Part shown: one piece after another, positions 1 through 4,600 of the stretch
How the letters are laid out: every line of letters starts with the position of its first letter
How positions within the stretch are numbered: position 1 is the stretch's first letter
Assembly (NCBI GenBank): GCA_003132825.1
Contig: PKYX01000240.1
Span: 11,541 to 17,843, forward strand
DNA length: 6,303 nucleotides
Origin: Acidobacteriaceae bacterium
GTDB taxonomy: Bacteria; Acidobacteriota; Terriglobia; Terriglobales; Acidobacteriaceae
Reading direction: 5' to 3'
Position numbers and translations under genes: made by a program
Notes under the pieces: model-generated
The model's input: the letters and a program-made list of their open reading frames with translations, nothing else
Databases searched by the model: none
What the model was told of the DNA's origin: nothing

Positions 1-96
1 GTTAAGAGCCAGCCTTCCGTCGGCATGCGCTGGATTCCTGCGCTCGGAATGCGGAGTGGCCTGGGCGTGTAAGAGCGGCAGTATTTAAAGAGACTT

Positions 97-107
97 ACCC
101 GTCGGGT
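97..107. repeat. Short perfect palindrome (possible operator)
   Basis: ACCCG and CGGGT flank a single central T, giving an 11-bp perfect inverted repeat about 90 bp upstream of the TTGACA hexamer. It could be a half of an operator or a chance event. An 11-bp palindrome in GC-rich DNA is not rare, and no second copy was seen in the window. Confidence 0.12.
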
Positions 108-194
108 CCTACGCACGACGATGCCCGGGGTTTGCCGGGTGGAAGGGACAAGAAACAAAGCTAGTTAGGAGTAACCGAGTGCGCCAAGAAAGCC

Positions 195-248
195 TTGACA
201 AACCTGCCTCGATTTGGCACATTGGATTTTCAGTCATTATTGTATAAG
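195..248 (+). promoter_or_regulatory. Possible sigma-70-type promoter
   Basis: A perfect -35 hexamer TTGACA lies at 195-200. At a 17-bp spacer the -10 position (218-223) reads CACATT, only three of six matches. A better -10-like hexamer, TATAAG at 243-248, is too far from this -35 and has only a weak TTGGAT box 15 bp upstream. The stretch is AT-richer than its surroundings and faces the dehydrogenase and NRPS genes, which suits an operon promoter. It would leave a leader of about 190-240 nt. The call rests on a hexamer match only. Confidence 0.25.
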
Positions 249-423
249 CAAGCGCATCATGGCGGTGTTGTGTGCTGCGCCCCCGGCTATCTGTCCTCCT
301 AAAGCTCTATCGGGAGACCGGAACCGGGCTTATATTCTGACATCCAGATTGCGAGTCCTTTAGCCCACCACTCCCTCCCCTGTGGGTTTTTCCATTGTTT
401 GCGTCAGCGCGCTGCTCCGAGCG

Positions 424-432
424 AGGAAGGGA
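424..432 (+). promoter_or_regulatory. Ribosome binding site for the acyl-CoA dehydrogenase
   Basis: The purine run AGGAAGGGA resembles a Shine-Dalgarno sequence and ends 13 nt before the GTG at 446, somewhat longer than the usual spacing. Neither of the other possible starts in this frame, TTG at 395 and ATG at 476, has a comparable purine-rich stretch upstream. This site is therefore the main argument for GTG 446 as the start. Confidence 0.5.
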
Positions 433-445
433 CATCAACCCCATC

Positions 446-1594
446 GTGTCTACCGTAACCTACCAATCGCCATGGATGGACGACGAGCTGCGGATCTTCC
501 GCAAGACAGTTCGTCAATTCATCCAAGAGCAATTCGTGCCGCACCAGTCCCGCTGGCGGGAACAACATCGCCCGGACGACGAAGCCTGGACCTCAATCGG
601 CAAGGCCGGCATTCTGCTTCCCGACATACCCGAAGAATATGGCGGAGGGGGAGGCACTTTCGCTCATGAAACCGTGGTCAACGAAGAACTCGCTCTGGCG
701 GGAGTCCACTTCGGTTCGAGCATCCAGAGCATCGTCGGGCACTACATCCTTTCCTACGGCACAGAAGAGCAGAGGCGCAACTGGCTGCCCCGCATGGCGC
801 GTGGAGAGTTGGTGGCCGCCATCGCTATGACTGAGCCCTCGGCGGGATCTGATCTGGCGGGAGTAAAAACCACCGCGCGCCGCGAAGGCGGCGACTACGT
901 TCTTAACGGCTCGAAGACATTCATCACCAATGGATGGCATGCCAGTCTCGTCTGTGTGGCGCTGAAGACCGACCTGCGGGCAGCCGGCTTGAAAGGCATC
1001 TCGCTCGTGATGGTCGAACCGAAGAACCTCGCCGGGTATCGGGTGGGACGCACGCTCGAGAAAGTCGGCATGAACGGACTGGACACCTGCGAGATTTTCT
1101 TCGATGACGTTCGCGTCCCCGCCGCGAATCTTCTAGGCGCCGAGGGCAAGGGATTCAATCAGATGGTGCAGCAATTGCCCTATGAGCGTCTGACGATCGG
1201 GGTGGGCGCCGTCGCCATGGCGGAACAGGCGGTGGCGATCACGACCAAATACGTAAAGGAGCGCATGGCGTTCGGCAAGCCCCTGCTCGATTTCCAGAAT
1301 ACGCGTTTCAAGTTGGCGCAATGCAAGACGGAAGCTCACATCGGCCGCGTCTTTCTTGACAGCTGCATACAGCGCTTCATCGCCGGCCAACTGGATGCGG
1401 TCACCGCCGCTATGGCCAAGTATTGGCTCACGGAATGCCAGTGCCGCATTGTCGACGAGTGCGTGCAGCTGCATGGTGGCTACGGCTACATGATCGAGTA
1501 CCCCATCGCGCGCATGTGGACTGACAGCCGCGTGCAGCGCATCTATGCGGGCACGAACGAGATCATGAAGGAGTTGATCGGTTGGGCTTTGTGA
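446..1594 (+). CDS. Acyl-CoA dehydrogenase, long-chain/isovaleryl-type family
   Basis: FAD-dependent enzyme predicted to introduce an alpha-beta double bond into an acyl thioester, passing electrons to an electron-transfer flavoprotein in the cytoplasm. With the GTG start it has 382 residues, the family's usual size. GTG 446 is preferred because it has the best ribosome binding site and begins just before the conserved S-P-W-M-D-D-E-L start of the fold. TTG 395 would add 17 unrelated residues. The N-terminal helical domain contains [10 protein letters not shown]. The middle domain has the first family signature [10 protein letters not shown] (from M128) and [10 protein letters not shown] (from N154). 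The C-terminal domain has [13 protein letters not shown] (near 272) and the second signature QLHGGYGY (341-348). The catalytic Glu is probably E247 in LPYERL, the position used by isovaleryl- and long-chain enzymes, because the medium-chain position is Ala (A368 in IYAGTNEI). It lies 59 nt upstream of an NRPS gene, so a role in making or modifying an acyl or aminoacyl building block is inferred. The true substrate is unknown. Confidence 0.93.
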   Translation: MSTVTYQSPWMDDELRIFRKTVRQFIQEQFVPHQSRWREQHRPDDEAWTSIGKAGILLPDIPEEYGGGGGTFAHETVVNEELALAGVHFGSSIQSIVGHYILSYGTEEQRRNWLPRMARGELVAAIAMTEPSAGSDLAGVKTTARREGGDYVLNGSKTFITNGWHASLVCVALKTDLRAAGLKGISLVMVEPKNLAGYRVGRTLEKVGMNGLDTCEIFFDDVRVPAANLLGAEGKGFNQMVQQLPYERLTIGVGAVAMAEQAVAITTKYVKERMAFGKPLLDFQNTRFKLAQCKTEAHIGRVFLDSCIQRFIAGQLDAVTAAMAKYWLTECQCRIVDECVQLHGGYGYMIEYPIARMWTDSRVQRIYAGTNEIMKELIGWAL

Positions 1595-1653
1595 ACCTCA
1601 GCCGAGGCCCGGCGGGCGCGGGCACGCGGTAGGAACGGACGGCGAAAGAACCA
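1595..1653 (+). promoter_or_regulatory. Short intergenic gap and NRPS translation start
   Basis: The 59-nt gap between the dehydrogenase TGA and the NRPS ATG has no U-tract terminator and no clear promoter, which supports co-transcription. The NRPS frame is closed by TAG at 1630-1632, so ATG 1654 is its earliest possible start. ATG codons at 1663 and 1669 are alternatives. The ribosome binding site is weak: GAAAG near 1644-1648 is at a usable distance, whereas AGGA at 1631-1634 is too far away. Confidence 0.45.
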
Positions 1654-4600
1654 ATGACGCGCATGCCAATGGATGACCAGGTGGAGGAGCAAGCGGTTGC
1701 CAGCGATACCGACCTGCGCATTTCCGCGGTACGGGAGATCGGCCAGACCGAACGACAGCAACTGCCGGTGGATTGGAATGACACGGCGGTAGCGTACCCC
1801 GAGAAGAACCTTTGCCTGCACCAGTTGATTGAGCAGCAGACCGCCCGAACCCCTGAACATGCCGCCGTGGCATTCGAACGGCAGCAGTTGAGTTATCAGG
1901 AACTGGACCAGCGGGCGAATCAGCTTGCCCTTCGCCTGCGGAGTTTGGGGGCAGGTCCGGATGTCCTAGTCGGGTTGTTTGTGGACCGTTCGCTCGAGAT
2001 GGTGGTCGGAATGTTGGGCATCCTGAAGTCCGGTGCCGCGTACGTTCCGATCGATACCTCCTACCCCCAAGAGCGGATTGCATTCATGCTGGCGGACGCC
2101 GGCGCCACCCTGTTGGTCACCCAAACCGGGCTCCTGGCAGGCTTGCCGGCCGGCGCCGCCCAGACCGTTTGCCTGGATTCGTTCGATTGGTCTGACCCTC
2201 AGGGGCGAACGCGAATCGACGGCCCCCACCGTCCCGCCACCCTCGCCTACGTGATTTATACCAGCGGTTCCACGGGCCGCCCCAAGGGCGTGGGCGTCGA
2301 GCACAGAAACATCGTGAACTACGTGCTGGGCGTTTCGGACCGGTTACGGCTCGAGCCGGGGATGAATCACGCCATGGTGTCGACGATTGCCGCCGACCTG
2401 GGTAACACTGTGATTTTCCCTGCGCTGGCCACGGGCGGGTGTCTCCATCTGATCTCGCAGGAACGGGCCGAGAGTCAGGCGAAGCTCTCCGAGTACTTCA
2501 CGCGCGAGAGCATCGATGTCTTGAAGATCGTGCCCTCGCATCTGGCAGCCTTGCAGACGGGAAGAAATCCGGAACGAGTCATGCCCAAGCGGCGCCTCAT
2601 CCTGGGAGGGGAGGCTTCGCGACTGGAATGGATCGAGCGGCTACGAGCTCTCTCCCCGGGATGTGAACTCTACAACCACTATGGTCCGACGGAAACCACG
2701 GTCGGCGTACTGACGTTCCACGTCGGAGAGCAGCTGCCGAGTACGCGGTCTGGCACGCTCCCGCTCGGGCGACCTCTGCCCAACAGCCGCATCTATATTC
2801 TCGATGCCAGCGGCCAGCCCGCGCCCGTGGGTGCAGAAGGTGAGATTTTCATAGCCGGTTCCGGGGTCGCGCGTGGCTATCTCAACCGCCCCGATCTGAC
2901 CGCCCAGAGATTCGTTCCCGACCCCTTCAGCCCGGAGCCTGATAGCCGGATGTACCGGACCGGCGACCTGGGGCGCTACCTGCCGGACGGCAATATCGAG
3001 TTTTGCGGGCGCATTGACGACCAGGTCAAAATCCACGGTTACCGCATCGAGCTGGGTGAAATCGAGGGCGCTCTGCGCGAGCAAGCCGGGGTGAGAGATG
3101 CGTTGGTGCTGGCCAGCGAAGATGCCTCGGGCAGCAAGCAGCTGGTGGCGTATATCGTGCCCCATCGCGCCCGTCAACCGCTTTGGGGAAGCAAGGCACT
3201 TTATTTGTTGCCGGACGGCTCGCCCGTGGCCCATGTCAACAAGCAGGAGACCGATTCTGCCTACGACCAGATCTTCATGCAGCAAGCCTACCTGCAGCAT
3301 GGAATCGCCATCGAGGACGGCGACTGCGTTGTGGATGTGGGCGCGAACATCGGGCTGTTCACGGTTTTCGCCAGCCGCCTGGCCCGGAATCTGCGGATGG
3401 TCTGCTTGGAGGCCGATGCTGCAGCTTTTGCCTGTTTGAGTGCGAATGCTGAAGCCTGGGGCGCAGCGGCCAAGTGTCTGCCTTTTGGCAGCGCTCACGA
3501 GCCCGAGTCTGCGGAAGCTGCGTTCTTCGAGGCACTGTCACAGTCGGACACGGCCGATGACGCGGCTGTAGAACACGTCGCATCCCACACCCGCGCTTCC
3601 AACCAGCAGCGTGAATCATCGGGCAACGAGCGATTCGCCGGAGAGATCGGGGAGGCGAACAATCCCTCACAGTCGGCGGAGGCCGGGTCTATCCTGCCCC
3701 AAACCCTGTCCGGCGTCTTTACCGCCGAGGCCCTGGATCGCATCGACCTGCTGCGGATCCATACTCCAGAGAACGCCCAGGTCTTGGGGGACCTTACTCC
3801 GAGAGACTGGTCGAAGATTCGTCAGCTGGTCATCCGGGCGGATCACCAGGAAGACCTGGAGTCTACGACCGGCCTGCTGAAGCGGCACGGTTACGAGGTA
3901 CTGGTCGAACCGGGCTCTTGGTTGAGCGCGAACCAGCCGTCCTACCTGTATGCCATCCGACCATCCGGCACGGGACGGCGGCTCCTGAGGCAGCCAAACG
4001 CGGATGCGCCGCAGGCTCTCGCCCGAGTGGAGGAGCAAATCCTCACTCCCCTAACCCTGCGCAAACAGTTGAAAGAGCGTCTGCCGCAGTACATGGTTCC
4101 GGCAGCGTTCGTACTGATGGAAAAGTTTCCTTTGACGTCGAACGGCAAGATTGACCGCAAAGCGCTGCCCGCCTTCACGCACGAGGTTACCCAACTCTCC
4201 CACGATTTCGTGAGTCCACGCACCGAAACCGAGCGGACGCTGGCGGCAATCTGGTCCGAGCTGTTGAAGGTGGAGAGCGTTGGCATCACCGACAATTTCT
4301 TTGACTTGGGCGGACATTCCTTGCTGGCGATCAAGGCAGTTTCGCGGATCAGAGATGTATTCGAACTGGACCTGCCGGCCCAAGCTCTGTTTGAGAACTC
4401 CACCATCGCGGAACTCGCCAGGCTCATGACCACGGCCGAGAGCTCTGCCGAGAGTACTTCGCGCATCGAGCCGCGCGAACCCGCGGATTCTTACCCGCTT
4501 TCTTCTGCCGAGGAGCAGCTCTGGTTCCTGAATCAACTCGCGCCCGACAGTCCCGTCTACAACGTTGTGGACGTGATCCCTCTGGGCGAAAAATATAACC

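Larger units (their letters stand above)
1..445. other. Upstream region without a supported gene
   Basis: No convincing coding sequence is seen on either strand. On the + strand the three frames are closed early, by TAA at 70-72, TAA at 86-88 and TAG at 162-164. Any of these could in principle be the last codons of a gene cut by the left edge, but none of the short peptides resembles a family I know. Base composition is less GC-biased between about 180 and 250 than in the genes, as expected of a regulatory region. It contains a perfect TTGACA at 195-200, the palindrome ACCCG-T-CGGGT at 97-107, and a purine-rich ribosome binding site at 424-432. I see no tRNA, terminator with a U-tract, repeat array or mobile element end here. 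Confidence 0.6.
1807..4176 (+). other. Adenylation domain 1 (split by an insert), predicted Asp-activating
   Basis: Core motifs in the protein: A1 LSYQEL (79-84), A2 LKSGAAYVPID (124-134), A3 AYVIYTSGSTGRPKG (198-212), A5 NHYGPTE (341-347), A6 around GVARGYLNRPDLT (404-416), A7 YRTGDL (434-439), A8 GRIDDQVKIHGYRIELGE (452-469), A9 LPQYMVP (810-816) and A10 NGKIDRKAL (830-838) with the catalytic Lys832. Aligned by hand on GrsA, the pocket residues are D248, L249, T252, K291, I316, G318, H342, V350, G351 and K832. From memory this is nearly the aspartate code of surfactin synthetase (DLTKVGHIGK). The retained Asp at the first position predicts an alpha-amino acid. The usual Phe before that Asp in A4 is Ala (IAADLGNT). 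The A8-A9 interval, normally a few tens of residues, is expanded by the inserted block. Confidence 0.85.

Noticed and set aside
124..139. CCCGG / CCGGG hairpin as a possible terminator
   Set aside because: The stem is only five base pairs and is followed by purines rather than a T-run.
6..161. Open frame at the left edge in the third + frame
   Set aside because: It is preceded by TAA at 3-5, has no good start or ribosome binding site, and its peptide resembles no family I know.
215..230. TGGCAC resembling the -24 element of a sigma-54 promoter
   Set aside because: The required GC of the -12 element is missing at the fixed spacing (TT is found instead).
382..669. Overlapping + strand frame at the beginning of the dehydrogenase
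   Set aside because: It overlaps the dehydrogenase in another frame, has no domain resemblance and has an Arg/Pro/Ser-rich shadow-like composition.
1607..1617. GCCC-GGC-GGGC hairpin between the two genes
   Set aside because: A four-pair stem without a T-tract is too weak for a terminator or attenuator.
1598..2083. Antisense open frame on the - strand, Pro/Arg/Ser-rich
   Set aside because: The composition is typical of a shadow frame and it overlaps the well-supported start of the synthetase.
2641..3498. Long antisense open frame (285 codons) on the - strand
   Set aside because: It lies fully inside the adenylation domain and insert on the + strand, shows no recognisable family pattern, and is expected by chance opposite a GC-rich coding frame.
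3541..3705. Possible frameshift explaining the odd sequence in the methyltransferase insert
   Set aside because: The same frame carries recognisable FkbM sequence before and after the tract, so a pair of compensating errors would be needed. I did not see family sequence in another frame.
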